Shown piece by piece: positions 32,936-44,515 of a stretch of 64,000 nucleotides of DNA. A program made the position numbers and the translations under genes. How positions within the stretch are numbered: position 1 is the first letter of the stretch; each line of letters opens with the position of its first letter. The DNA comes from Megaustenia siamemsis (taxonomy: Eukaryota > Mollusca > Gastropoda > Stylommatophora > Ariophantidae), in NCBI GenBank assembly GCA_032433765.1, contig JAVIAB010000073.1, forward strand, positions 61,464,552 through 61,528,551, read 5' to 3'. The notes below the pieces were generated by a model. It did not search any database and was not told the DNA's origin. It saw only the letters and a list, made by a program, of their open reading frames with translations.

Positions 32936-33755
32936 TTCGTTCGAGTGAAGTTCTTTACAGATGATCGTCTGTCTGTTGTGATGTAAGACCGAGTATATCC
33001 AAATAGAACACCCCAATTCTAATGTAGACGATACAGACTTAGACAAACAGCTGTAAACAGCAATATACGTTCGCGGATACAACATCAAGTGACAACTCTA
33101 TGTGATATTTCTAGAGACTTACTCCACTGGCCAGTACTCCAGCGTGTTTAATAGCATGTAACATCGTAGACCAACAATTATACAAACTTTCAATAAAATC
33201 ATACTCACGCATTCCATAGTGAAATAATCAATAACTGCTACTCAGATGATTGTGTCTGCCTCTAGCAGAACTTCTAAGTCCTGACTGTCCAGGATGGGCC
33301 CAAACTTCTACCTCATTCTATGTCTAGCAAATTTCATGTTTCTATTTGGCTGATCTTTCTACTTTCTTTCTAGCTGTCTTTCCCTAACTATTTTTGGTAA
33401 TCAGCCATATTCTCCAGATGTTATCCCATCTTTCTGGCGCAAATATTTGAACTAAAACCTTGATTCTTGTCGCTCCGAGATATCAGCGAGAACTGATTAA
33501 ATTCAGGGCCCTTGCCCTGTCCCGTCCATTTTGATCACGTGACGACCTAATCATACCATCACAAGACGTCCTTCAACTGAACAGTTCTCATCGTGGCTGA
33601 ATAACTTAGTGTCAGGGTCAATCCCCTGTTAACTCTTGTAATTCCCCCTCTCCTATTACAATGTTTAACACTCTGAAACCAAATACTTGGTACAGTAGCA
33701 CCTGATATCCCTGGTTCAGGCCTGGTTACTTATTTAGATTTCGATTTAGGTCATT
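32936..33755. other. No gene recognised
   Basis: Unique-looking DNA with no supported feature. Confidence 0.4.
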
Positions 33756-33842
33756 TTCATTTGTCAATGCTACTTTGTATTATTGTATTTGTCAATGCTA
33801 CTTTGTATTATTGTATTTGTCAATGCTACTTTGTATTATTCA
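33756..33842. repeat. 27-bp repeat, three units
   Basis: Three tandem units containing 'tgtcaatgctactttgtatt'. Confidence 0.95.
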
Positions 33843-34097
33843 CCAACAAAATATGTGCGCCAAAGTGTTTCAAGTTGTTGATATCAATCCAGTCGTGTGT
33901 AAACTTTAAAAAAAATGCAAGAGATTTCAACCACCATCAATTCCAATAATTCCTTCATTACCTCGACTCACAATATGACAAACTGCATTACTATTGTGAA
34001 GTACGTTGGTTAAGTCAAGGACAACGCTGAAAAAATGTATGACTTACGTGCTGAAGTTGAACTTTTCAGAGATGTGAAGGATAGTTCGGTCAAAGAA

Positions 34098-34433
34098 TTA
34101 TCGGAACTTCAGTGGATCTACCAGCTGGCATTTTTGGTTGACATGACTCAACTTTTTAATGACCTTAATCTCAAGTGACAAACACAGAGACAACTGATAC
34201 ACGAACTTTAAGGACATGTCAAAGCTTTCCGGTAAAAAAGAAACTGAAACTGTTGGAGAGTAACCTGCAAGAATGAAATACACATTTCTCTTGTTAGGTT
34301 GGGAGAGAAGAAGAAATATTTTATTAATTTCATCAGCTGAACTGACACCATCAGTGATATTTACTGCCCAGTTCGTGGATGTTTCAAAGATTTTGCCGCA
34401 CAACAAAATGGTTAGAATGTCTCTCAACACCAA
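34098..34433 (-). CDS. Unrecognised open frame, possible exon remnant
   Basis: A 111-codon frame not explained by any repeat. It contains 'NWAVNITDGVSSADEINK' early and 'LKFVYQLSLCLSLEIKVI' later. The 'ITDG' string resembles a von Willebrand A-type strand and the later part vaguely resembles a SOCS-box helix, but neither match is good. Inside it, a pyrimidine-rich stretch ending 'cattcttgcag' before 'GTTACTCTCC' looks like a 3' splice site, so the real exon (if any) may begin there rather than at the Met. No promoter or partner exons are visible. It could be chance. Confidence 0.2.
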   Translation of the reverse strand: MVLRDILTILLCGKIFETSTNWAVNITDGVSSADEINKIFLLLSQPNKRNVYFILAGYSPTVSVSFLPESFDMSLKFVYQLSLCLSLEIKVIKKLSHVNQKCQLVDPLKFR

Positions 34434-34584
34434 TTGATATCGATGTAAATGCTGCCCCGGCAGAGATACAAATGGAAGTTATCGATTTCTATGAAATAAA
34501 TATTGTGTAATCAAAGTCAAGAGACTCATAGCTGGTAAAATAAAATGTTACTCACCCATGATCTCAACCGTTAGTTTAGTCAGC

Positions 34585-35236
34585 ATTTGTAATTTGATAG
34601 ATAATTACCGATAGAACCAGCCTCGATGATACTTATAATTTGATAGATAATTACCGATAGAACCAGCCTAAATGATATTTATAATTTGATAGATAATTAC
34701 CGAAAGAACTAGCCTCCATGATATTTATAATTTGATAGATAATTACTGATAGAACCAGTCTCGATGATATTTATCATTTGATAGATAATTACCGATAGAA
34801 CCAGCCTCGCTGATATTTATAATTTGATAGATAATTACCGATAGAACCAGCCTCCGTGATATTTATAATTTGATAGATAATTACCGATAGGATCAGCCTC
34901 TATGATATCTATAATTTGATAGATAATTACCGATTGAACCAGCCTCCATGATATTTATAATTTGATAGATAACTACCGATAGAACCAGCCTCCATGATAT
35001 TTATAATTTGATAGATAATTACCGATAGAACCAGCCTCAATGATATTTATAATTTGATAGATAATTACCGATAGAACCATCCTCGCTGATATTTATAATT
35101 TGATAGATAATTACCGATAGAACCAGCCTCCATGATATTTATAATTTGATAGATAATTACCGATAGAACCAGCCTCGATGATATTTATAATTTGATAGAT
35201 AATTACCGATAGAACCAGCCTCCATGATATTTAAAG
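34585..35236. repeat. 46-bp minisatellite (tttgatagataattaccgat)
   Basis: About fourteen units of 'tttgatagataattaccgat' plus 'agaaccagcctc' and 'atgatatttataa'. Units differ mainly at the base or two after 'cctc' (ca, ga, gc, cg). Confidence 0.95.
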
Positions 35237-35859
35237 AACACCAAAGGAGATACTTTATTCTTTTTCTTCATCCTCGGTCTTATCTTATTGCATTCAGTTT
35301 ATCCACCTCTTTACGTTTTCTGTTTTCGTAGAGTTTGTTGAAAACTTTGTAGATTGTATTTAGCTGCTTCTTTCTTGCCATGTGGCAGACGCATTGAAAG
35401 TGTCCTTTCTTAGTTCTTAACTTCTAGTTTGACTTTACTTTTCTGACTAATTATTCAAAGATTTAGCGTCAGCGGCCGTATGGACAGTAAAACAGGTGGA
35501 TGAATATTGTGCTGACGAGTGCTGCTCCACCAATAACTTGTGAAAAGTGTGCTTGATGGTGACTCAAAAAGTACAGCGATTAAACACACACGCACTCATC
35601 ACTCATTATTCAGTCCGCTTTATTATGAATACAAACACACACGCACTCACATATCCACAAAAAGAGAAAGAGAGCGAGAGATAGAGATAGGGAGAGGAAA
35701 GAAAACTTGTTTCAGCAACAACTAGTGTGACGTCGAACAACGATCTGTGTGCTGCTGAACATTTGTCAAAGTCTGAAATGTTTCCACCAGAAGGTCACGC
35801 TAGGGTCCCAGTCTTCACTACAGGCTAGAAGCTTTTGCTAACATTGGAGTGAGATTAAA
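35237..35859. other. No gene recognised
   Basis: Spacer with short 'cacacacgcactca' repeats near 35585-35650 and a GA-rich stretch near 35660-35695. Confidence 0.4.
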
Positions 35860-36055
35860 CATGATTCAAATGATTGATACAGCACAAAGGATAGGCTGGA
35901 ATGACGTTTAACTTTGTTGAAATGATGGATACAGCACAAAGTATAGGTGGGAATGACGTCTAACCTTCTTGAAATGATTCATACAGCACAAAGCATAGGT
36001 TGGAATGATGTTTAACTTTGTTGAAATGATTGATACAGCACAAAGGATAGGTCGC
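35860..36055. repeat. ~48-bp repeat, about four units
   Basis: Units contain 'tgatacagcacaaag' and 'ataggtgggaatgacgt', with several substitutions between units. A second short duplication ('aacgaggtggatgagtag') follows at 36083-36142. Confidence 0.85.
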
Positions 36056-36872
36056 TGAGACTGCTTTTTATGGAATAAGCGGAACGAGGTGGATGAGTAG
36101 ATACCAACATGGAAACGACGGAACGAGGTGGATGAGTAGACGCCAAAATGGAGACGACGGAAATGACCTGACGGCAGGAAGGAGTCGGAGCGGTGGAGTT
36201 TGTGGAAATTAAAAGTGATGAGCCGGCACAATTTTTTAATCATTTATCTGACGTCATTTAATCCCCATTCCCCCCCCCCTTTGTGCAATAATGATTCAAG
36301 ATTATTTGCGTTGATGACGTAACCGTCAGTGTGTAGATACATCCATTTTTGTTTATTTATTTTCCCAAGACGAGATCCGGTGCTGTAATTAACGATAAAG
36401 ACGGAGACGATCCACAGATTACCCGGATGACATCATCCCAGCGTCGGCCTTTGGACACAAAATGTATAAAACACTCAACATGGAGGCTATCTGAACATCT
36501 AGTGTGGTTTGCATGCAAAAATCCCAAGACATTCTGATCCATTAATGACCTAGCAGTTTACAAATGGAGAAAAAAATGTGCATGGAACTTTGCTGGGCTG
36601 GGGCATATCGCAATTCCTGAACTGTTCACTTTGAATTTGAACGACGAGAACGGTGCGAAATTGAGGGCTTTACGTGGGATGAATTCATATAATTGGACAA
36701 GAAAGTAAGGAATCAAACAACACGGATAGAGAGAATGGATATAGGAATGTAATAAAGGACATCTATAGAACATCCAGATCGAACACGCTTTGAGCATCAT
36801 TTGATTTTTCAATGGATCAGATAATGCTGGTCAATCGAATGTGGATTAACAAGGTCTATCTTTATATCTTTC
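36056..36872. other. No gene recognised
   Basis: Unique-looking DNA. Overlapping 61-62 codon frames at 36349-36542 on both strands have no family resemblance. Confidence 0.4.
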
Positions 36873-36936
36873 TTTCTCTCACTCTCTCAATCTCTCACTC
36901 TCTCAATCTCTCACTCTCTCAATCTCTCACTCTCTC
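36873..36936. repeat. TCTCAATCTCTCAC repeat
   Basis: Four units of a 14-18 bp pyrimidine-rich motif. Confidence 0.9.
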
Positions 36937-37035
36937 TCCAAACCCCACCCTAGTCTCGATGCTATGGCTGGACCACCATGTTAGATCTGCTGTTGCGTCC
37001 AGAAACAAAGGCCATGTTGGTTGTGAATCATAGAC

Positions 37036-37498
37036 AAGACTGCTACTTAGACAAATATGGGCAGAAATATGCTTTCATGCAACCGTACATGTGATCATTT
37101 AGACAAATACGTGCAGAAATATACTTTCATGCAACCGTACATGTGATCACTTAGACAAATACGTGCAGAAATATACTTTCACGCAACCGTACATGTGACT
37201 ATTTAGACAAATATGTGCAGAAATATACTTTCATGCAACCGTACATATGATCATTTAGACAAATATATGAAAAAATATACTTTCATGCAACCGTACATGT
37301 GATGATTTAGACACAAGTGCAGAAATATACTTTCATGCAACCGTACATATGATCATTTAGACAAATATGTTAAGAAATATACTTTCATGCAACCGTACAT
37401 ATGATCACTTAGACAAATGCATGCAGAAATATACTTTCACGCAACCGTTAATGTGACTATTTAGACAAATATGTGCAGAAATATACTTTCACGCAACC

Positions 37499-37502
<4 letters not shown>
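37036..37502. repeat. 52-bp satellite, left segment
   Basis: Units contain 'tttagacaaatatgtgcag', 'aaatatactttcatgcaacc' and 'gtacatgtgatc'. Nine units vary by substitutions and small deletions. The array is interrupted at 37502 by LINE H and resumes at 39662. Confidence 0.95.
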
Positions 37503-37551
<49 letters not shown>

Positions 37552-39661
37552 GATCAAGACTCAATCAGAGTAGGATTCCAGACTCTCTCATGAAGTCAGC
37601 TGTCTGTTTAAGTGATTCAATTGCTCCATATAGTTTCTCTTCAAGGGAGGTGGGTGTGGACCACATTGCTCTTCTCAGGTCTGTATACTGGGGGCAATCC
37701 TGTAGAACATGTTTTGTAGTCATATTGTACAGTGTACAGTGGCATAGGCTGGTTGTACCTATTTTTAATTTGGTGAAGATGTGATTTCTCATTCTATTGT
37801 GGCCAGTGCGTAGGCGAAGTATGATGACTTGATCCCTCCTTGATAGTTGGTGGTATCCGTCACTCTCGTTATGCTTTGGGTGTTCTCGTTTCCATTTTTC
37901 ATGGAACTGACCTTTGAGAATGGATTTGGCTTCATCATAACTGAGCGGATGGTTCTCTTGTAGTAATCTCCCTCCCTCTTTAGCTAAATTGTCTGCGCGT
38001 TCGTTCCCGTGTATATTACAGTGCGAATGTATCCACTGAATGACTACATCTCTGGAAGTTATTGCATAGTTGGTCCAAGGTTGTTCTCAAGTCATCTAGT
38101 TCATTGTTCTTAGGGCTTTTTAGAGCTGATAATACTGACAGTGCATCAGTCAGAATCACCAATTTATTGTGCATGTTATTTTTGTGTTGAGTAGCCTGTG
38201 TTGTAGCATCTCTGAGGGCCTCAGTTTCAGCTTTAAAGTTGTTTGAGAATTTTCCAGTAGCTATTGACTTGGTGATCTCGTCCTGGTTATTCAGCGTCAA
38301 GAACTCACCACCCCCTCCATTTCTTGTGGCATTTGTAGCAGAGCCATCTGTGTATATGTGGGATCAAGAGTCCTGTGTAGGTATCGTGTATGTGTTTTTC
38401 TGCTACGTGTTTTCTTTCTGTGTCTGATTGGGTGCCTTTTTTCATGATTCCTGTTATATTTTCCTTAAGTTCTGGTATTTTATGTTTCCCATGAGGAGAC
38501 ATATCAGATGGGCCCAAGGGTTTCGATATTGTTTGGGAAAGTACTGGGTCTCCAGTAGTTAGTTCATGGGCAATTGCAGCGAAGTTGCTCCTATTTAGTC
38601 GTACATTTCCGGAGCCAGTTATTCTTTGGTGCATGGGGTGGCTAAGGAGCCTTCTATATTTCTCCGCTTGTTACAATACTTTGGTGACCCGTCTGTCATC
38701 TAAGGGTTGTAAACCTGTTACTGTTTCTAGAGTCTTGATAGGTGTAGATTTCATAGCGCCAGTGATGATACGGGCAGCTTGGTTCTGTGTTCTGTTAATT
38801 TTGCTAAGCTGTGATTTGGAAGCTGTAGCCCAGGCTGTGACTCCATACTCTAGAGCTGGTCTGACTCTTCCTACGTATAGTCGTTTCAAGATATTGCTGT
38901 CTGCTCCCAGTCCGTTCCTGCCAATTTCTTCATAATATTAGTTCGTTTTCTGGTTTTTTTCTTTGCTCTGTCTATCTTATTTTTCCAAGTCATTCTGCGA
39001 TTCATGGTGACGCCAAGATATGTTGGGTTTTGGTCTATAGGGAGTGTATGGTCTTTTATCTTCAAGTTTGCAGTGAGTGTGTTTCTTGATAGGCTGAAAA
39101 TTGTATAAGTAGTTTTTTTTTTTCGTTGATTGGTTCGTCCATTGTTCAAGTTCACCTAAGGCATCTTGCATCCTGGGTCCAACCACCGACATACTTTCCT
39201 CGCGAACCCATAACGCCAGATCATCTGCGTATATTGCTGAGTGTATTCTGGGTGGAATGTTCCATTACGATGTCATTTATGAAAATCAAAAAGAGCGTTG
39301 GGGACAAGACTCCACCTTGAAGGACACCTTGTTCGATTGTGACCTTCTTCCTTAGTTGACCTTGAACTTGTACTCTGGCCGTTCTATCCTGAAGGTATTG
39401 AGAGACCCAATTGAATAAACTACCCTGGATGCCAAGTCTAAAAAGCTTGTTCTTTAAAAACCCACTCAACAAACCCTATCAAACGCCTTCTCCATGTCGA
39501 CCCACACTACCAGTGTGTGTTTCTTTTCTTGTAGAGCATCCTCTATTTCCTGTGCAATGTAGGTGACCAGGTCTTCAGTTGATCTGTGCTGACAGAAGCC
39601 ACTTTGTTGTGGTACTATTTGTTGTTTTGTCTCCAAATTCCACATAAGTCTTCTGTTAACT
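37503..39661 (-). mobile_element. LINE family H, 2.16 kb, RT plus RNase H, inserted in the 52-bp satellite
   Basis: On the reverse strand, domains run from about 39660 downward: RT blocks 'QSGFCQHRSTEDLVTYI', 'WVDMEKAFDRV' (motif A), 'GVLQGGVLSPTLFLIFIND' (motif B) and 'IYADDLALW' (motif C, near 39225), then thumb 'ALEYGVTAWATASKSQ'. An RNase H domain follows, starting 'IYTDGSATNATRNGGGG' near 38350, with 'FKAETEALRDA'. Last is a C-terminal C-x-C...H-x4-C cluster ('CHCTLYNMTTKHVLQDC', about 37700) and a 3' end followed by (GA)n (TC on the plus strand, 37503-37549). RT, RNase H and a terminal Cys/His cluster fit the I/Jockey-like assemblage. There are only a few frameshifts, so it is fairly young. 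It is 5'-truncated before the endonuclease. 'caaccgtac' at 37494-37502 and 39662-39670 is the target-site duplication. Confidence 0.9.
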
Positions 39662-39897
39662 CAACCGTACATGTGACCGTTTAGACAAATATGTGGATAA
39701 ATATACTTTCATGCAAACGTACATGTGACCGTTTAGACAAATATGTGGATAAATATACTTTCATGCAAACGTACATGTGACCGTTTAGACAAATATGTGG
39801 AGAAATATACTTTTATATAAACGTACATGTGACCGTTTAGACAAATATGTGGATAAATATACTTTTATGGAAACGTACATGTGACTATTTAGACAAA
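39662..39897. repeat. 52-bp satellite, right segment
   Basis: Four to five units of the same satellite as 37036-37502, but in the 'gtggataaatatac' and 'gcaaacgtacatgtgacc' variant, so the two sides of the LINE H insertion carry different unit subtypes. Confidence 0.9.
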
Positions 39898-40854
39898 TAG
39901 GTACCTGTGATGTCGTAGTCTAGGCCACGATATGGTTTGGTCTTGGTTGGCTGTTGCTGAAAGCAGCTGAAGTTTTCGAACATCCCTATGATCTATTTCT
40001 TTTAAACTCTTTTCTTTCATTTGTCACTCAGTACCTCTTTCTTTCTCCATATTTGTGAATGTTAAACTTACCTTTATCCTAAGATTCATTCCTTTTCCTC
40101 TCTCTACCTTTCCTGTTCCCGCAGTTATTTTTCTATTCTCATTCAAGCGATTAATACATTTCCTCTTTTTTTATCTTCTTATCTTTCTATCCCGCTTTAT
40201 TTCTCTTATTCATTCTCAGTCACGTTTCCATCTCCTTTCTTGACCTCTCTAGTACTTTTAGTATCCTCTTTTTGTTCATTTATCTCTTTCATTCCTATCT
40301 CTCTTTCGTTCTTTCCTACGACTTTCTATTTGTTATCATTTGTCTACAGCTGTTTCCTTCCTCTCGCCTCACTCCTCTCCCTCTCTTACCCAGCAGGTTG
40401 CACTCTATTTTTATTTTAGTCTCGAGCTCGGGATCACTTTTGATTCAAAACACAGCAGGGACCAGGACGCCTCTAACGCAGAAACGCCTCTGTCATCGAG
40501 GGCACCTCCCAGTGAAGTCTCGAGGTCCTGAATGCAGGTTATAACCAACTATCCTAATTCTACAAACTGCTCTCGGTAGTTATTTAGTTCGTGAATAGAG
40601 TACTAAAAGGATTGGAGGATTTTTATTGCAGGTGCGCTCACAATGTTTAACTAGTATGACGTCAAATTAAAATTATACATATCATGAATCCTGGCTACCA
40701 ATTTCTGTTGAGTTATTAAATAAATATAGTATCTCCATTGCACTGCAATAAAAGGCGATATAAAGAGAATTATTCTAGATGAGATCAATGCAAGCAATAA
40801 TACATTTGAAAACGGAGAGTCAGGCAGACAAACACACAGTTATACATATCATCA
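39898..40854. other. No gene recognised
   Basis: T-rich sequence (about 39990-40400), then unrecognised DNA. Confidence 0.4.
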
Positions 40855-40997
40855 TCAAGTACCGGGCCTGCTGGCGTAGGTGATCATGTCTCTCCACAAC
40901 TTTCAATCTCGACTGTTATTTATCATTTCTGTTGTTGACCTTCTGCCAAGACATTCTCTTAAGCTGTCTGGGTTTTTTTCTCTTTGCTTTCCTCTAT
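40855..40997 (-). mobile_element. LINE family A 3' end, left half of a split copy
   Basis: Plus-strand 'catcatcaagtaccgggcct' and the following 130 bp match 1322-1465. The match breaks at 40997, where LINE B begins, and continues at 41623. The 11-bp word 'ctttcctctat' at its right edge (40987-40997) is repeated at 41623-41633. Confidence 0.9.
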
Positions 40998-41622
40998 ACG
41001 AGCAAAGAAATTAGAATCAGACTGGCTAAAGCAGCAATGTCTTTCAGAAGCCTTGAAAAGTTGTGGAAATCAAAACTCATTAGCACAAACACAAAACTTA
41101 GACTATTCAAATCAAATGTACTATCAACCCTTACGTATGCGTGTGAAAGCTGGAAAACAACAAGAAATATAGAAACAAAGTTGAACGCATTCGAAAATAA
41201 ATGTCTAAGGAAAATACTTGGTATAGAATGGAACGAATTCAAAACAAACGAGGAAATTAGAGAAATCGCCAATCAACCACTAATATCTTCAGTAATAAAG
41301 AAAAGACGATGGTCATACGTTGGACATGTGATGAGAAGAGATAATAATCGAATAGCAAAGCAAGCCCTCATATGGGAAACAACAGGTAAAAGAAAAAGAG
41401 GAAGACCCAGGGAGACACTGAGAAGAACATTGATGAGAGAGGCAAGAGCAGCAGGAATCAGGCCCTCAATGAGATAGAACTGCTTGCACAGAACAGAGAC
41501 AGATGACGAGATTTGATAAAATATCTTTAAAAGAAAACTGCTAGAACAAAAATTCATATAGGAGAAGGTGTATCTTGGTCTACGCCCTATGGGCCGGTTA
41601 CGGCTCGAAAGGACTCCTCTCT
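40998..41622 (+). mobile_element. LINE family B 3' fragment nested in family A
   Basis: The frame reads 'SKEIRIRLAKAAMSFRSLEK', 'LSTLTYACESWKTTRNIETK', 'RKILGIEWNEFKTNEEI', 'YVGHVMRRDNNRIAKQAL' and 'GRPRETLRRTLMREARAAG', and is intact to about 41475. The 3' end carries 'ccggttacggctcgaaagg'. It is flanked by the 11-bp duplication 'ctttcctctat' (40987-40997, 41623-41633). The open frame that starts at 40932 is a chimera: its first ~20 codons come from the host family A sequence. Confidence 0.9.
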
Positions 41623-41815
41623 CTTTCCTCTATCTCTTCGTCTCTCAATTTTTCCAGTTGTTACAATATACTCCAGTTGTTCTCTTCTCATTACATGCCA
41701 AAAAATGATGATTGTTTCTTCCTAATATTGGAAATTAGCTCTCTTTTTGCTTTGACCTTTTTCAGAACATTTTGATTACTCATCTTACCTGTCCATGGTA
41801 TTCTCAACATTCTAA
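41623..41815 (-). mobile_element. LINE family A, right half of the split copy
   Basis: Continues the match to 1466-1640 ('ctctcaatttttccagttgt' and onward, through the 'PWTAKK' coding part) after the nested LINE B. One copy of the duplicated 11-mer is at its left edge. Confidence 0.9.
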
Positions 41816-42488
41816 TTATACATATAGACAGAAATAAAGAGACGCTCAGAAAGACAAACAATTAAACATAATCATATACATAGAATCAAAGAACGAAATT
41901 TCAGTATCAAAATGGCGGAACTGCGTTCCATTGAGTGACGCAGGATTTGGGCCAGAGACTTTTTAAATGTCAGCTCTTTTATTATGTAGCTCGCTGCGTT
42001 AAATATTAAAGTCAACTTTAGATTCCACTTTGATGATTCTGCGCCGGTTATCTGGAGATCTGTGTCTTTTTAGTGTGAATACGTCCTTTGTGTTCAGGCT
42101 GTTGTGCGAGCTACGTTAAGGTTTTAGTTGTTCTTTAACCGTCCTAAGATTTGTTCGGAGGCTGATTACTTTCAGCTCTTTCATGTAGATCACTATGCCA
42201 AGTCAACTGAAGGTTCCATTTTAAGGATTCTGCACCGGTGCAATAGTGTTCGTGTGCCTGTCTGAGGTCTTTTAAGTGAATCAAGCATACACCCACTGTT
42301 GTCAAATGTTGTGCATACTACGTCATGATTTTGGACGAAGTGGCTGTACAGTTCGTATATACCTACCATTCTTAAAGAAATAGGGCGCGATGAAGGCGAA
42401 TGCCGTACTGTCAATTCAAGATGGATGCTATCTAAATCCAAGAGAGCTACAGAGAGAACAAGGCCAGACTTGGGAACAACTTTTGACA
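41816..42488. other. Two diverged copies of a ~200-bp segment
   Basis: 41965-42130 and 42170-42330 align in the same orientation. Shared words include 'cagctcttt', 'aagtcaact', 'gattctgcgccggt' versus 'gattctgcaccggt', and 'tttttagtg' versus 'ttttaagtg'. There is no coding signal. It is an old tandem duplication or two copies of an unnamed element. Confidence 0.6.
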
Positions 42489-42745
42489 ACTTATGGACAG
42501 CAACAACTTATGGACAGCAACTTATGGACAGCAACAACTTATGGACAGCAACTTATGGACAGCAACAACTTATGGGCAGCAACTTATGGACAGCAACAAC
42601 TTATGGACAGCAACTTATGGACAGCAACAACTTATGGACTGATACAAACGGACAGCAACTTATGAAATGAAACATATGGACATCAACTTAAAGACAGCAA
42701 ATTATGGACAGCAAATTATGGACAGCAACTTATGGACAACTGTTC
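42489..42745. repeat. 15/18-bp minisatellite (ttatggacagcaac)
   Basis: Units of 'aacttatggacagc' with or without an extra aac, giving 15 and 18 bp periods. The pattern decays after 42650. Plus frames 42390-42670 are read-through. Confidence 0.95.
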
Positions 42746-43026
42746 GATGTGCGATGAGGATAATCCGAAAACTAACGAGAGAGCAGGAGAGACTAACAGA
42801 CCATGTTCAACTATAGTTGGCTGGGAAAAAACAATAGCAGGCGCACATTACTTGAAGGAAACAACAATGACATATTGACCCGGATTTGTTAGCATCTGTT
42901 AAGGAAAAGGAACATGTGGGAGACTTATTTGGAGAACAGTTATGAACACATGATGGGCCGAGTTTGTCACAGAAACAAGCTGCAATTGTCAATAATGACA
43001 GTTCTAATCAGTGATCGGAGAGAGTG
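42746..43026. other. Spacer
   Basis: No gene recognised. Confidence 0.4.
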
Positions 43027-43276
43027 GTTAGGGTTAGAAGGAACCAACATTACAGATCATTTCAATGGTTAGGGTTAGAAGGAACCAACATTACAGATCA
43101 TTTCAATGGTTAGGGTTAGAAGGAACCAACATTACAGATCATTTCAATGGTTAGGGTTAGAAGGAACCAACATTACAGATCATTTCAATGGTTAGGGTTA
43201 GAAGGAACCAACATTACAGATCATTTCAATGGTTAGGGTTAGAAGGAACCAACATTACAGATCATTTCAATGGTTA
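43027..43276. repeat. 41-bp minisatellite containing TTAGGG
   Basis: Six nearly identical units, each beginning 'ggttagggttagaaggaacc' and continuing 'aacattacagatcatttcaat'. Each unit therefore carries one complete TTAGGG telomere-type hexamer in a ggTTAGGGTTAG context. I see no substitutions between the central units. Confidence 0.95.
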
Positions 43277-43384
43277 GTGAAAGTAGAGTTAAAAGTCAGG
43301 TATATTTATTTTGATTATATTTGTTTCTCTTATCTATTGTCATGTCATTCCACTGATTTCTAGACTTAACAGGCCTTAAATGAC

Positions 43385-44515
43385 TAGCCAGTTGGAGACT
43401 TCTGAGTAATAGAGCCTGGCTTAGTCTTCTTCTTCTTCTTTCCTTCCTCATCTGCCTTTCAGCGTCGAGGGGAGATATAATTTGCGGTCTTTTGCTCTTC
43501 TGTTCGCCTCTGCTGCTGTTATGTTTCCTAGTGCTTCTAATATTCCGTCGACCCATCTTTTTCGTGGTCAACCCTTGGGTCTGGTGTTCTCACAACGTTT
43601 GTTGAAGGCTCGTTGTGTTGTGTTTTCTTCTTTCTGGCTTGTCACGTAGCCAAACCATTTTATCTGTTGTTTCCTTATACATTCTATGGTGGGGGCTATT
43701 CCTAGCTTTTTTCTTAGTTCTTCATTTCTGATCTTATTTCTCAGACTGTTTCCTGTCATTCGTCTAACACATTTCATCTCTGTAGAGGTTATTTTTCTTA
43801 TTGTTCTTGCATCTTAGGTCCAGGTCTGGCATTGGCAGCACAATGTTGGGATGAAGATTGTATTGTATAGTGCTCCTTTTGCCTCCAGAGTTATTTCCTC
43901 GTTGGACAATAGTGGAGATAACTGTCCGATGATTTGACAAGCTTTGTTGCATGCATCTTAATTCTATCTCTGCTGTTTGAAAATTATCGTTTGTCATTAG
44001 ACTTCCTAGGTATTTGAATTCCTCTACTTGTTTTAGTTGTCTGCCTTCTATAGTTATGTTGATGTTCTGTTTATTTTTGGCGACATTCATGACTTCTGTA
44101 TTGTTGATGTTGATTTTCATGTTTTATTTTGTGCCTGAGATGTTGAGTTTGTTTATATGTTCTTGTAGGTCTTCTATTGTTTCATGTATTAGTGCATGAT
44201 CGTCTGCAAATAGAAGCTCGTTGATCTCCTCTGTCTCTGATAGGTTGGCTATCTTGCATATACGGTCCATGTATGTAGGGGGGATAGTACGCACCCCTGT
44301 CTTACGCCTGATCTAACTTCGAAGTGGTCTGTGTAGCCTGCTGCTGTTCTGACTCTGCAGCTGCTGTTGACGCAGAGGCTTTTAATAAGGTTGGTTAGAT
44401 GTTGGCTTACTCCGTATGTTCGTAGTATCTCCTACAGCTGTTCTCTGTTTACTCTGTCGAATGCTTTTTCCTGGTCAATGAAGGCTATGTATAAGTTATA
44501 GCTTATATTTGTTTA
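43385..44515 (-). mobile_element. LINE family D: RT motif A to near the 3' end
   Basis: From the right on the reverse strand: 'FIDQEKAFDRVNREQL' (motif A), 'SGVRQGCVLSP' (motif B), 'NELLFADDHALIHETIED' (motif C), 'MKININNTEVM', 'VEEFKYLGSLMTND', 'MKCVRRMTGNSLRNKIRNEE', 'QQIKWFGYVTSQKEENTTQR' and, past a stop, 'WVDGILEALGNITAA'. Frames shift several times, and the first two frames used are 43764-44120 and 43568-43777. Family D fragments also lie at 25031-25165 and 45830-46145. Confidence 0.85.

Noticed and set aside
40932..41477. 181-codon frame considered as one protein
   Set aside because: Its first ~20 codons are antisense LINE A sequence and the rest LINE B. It is a chimera created by the nested insertion.
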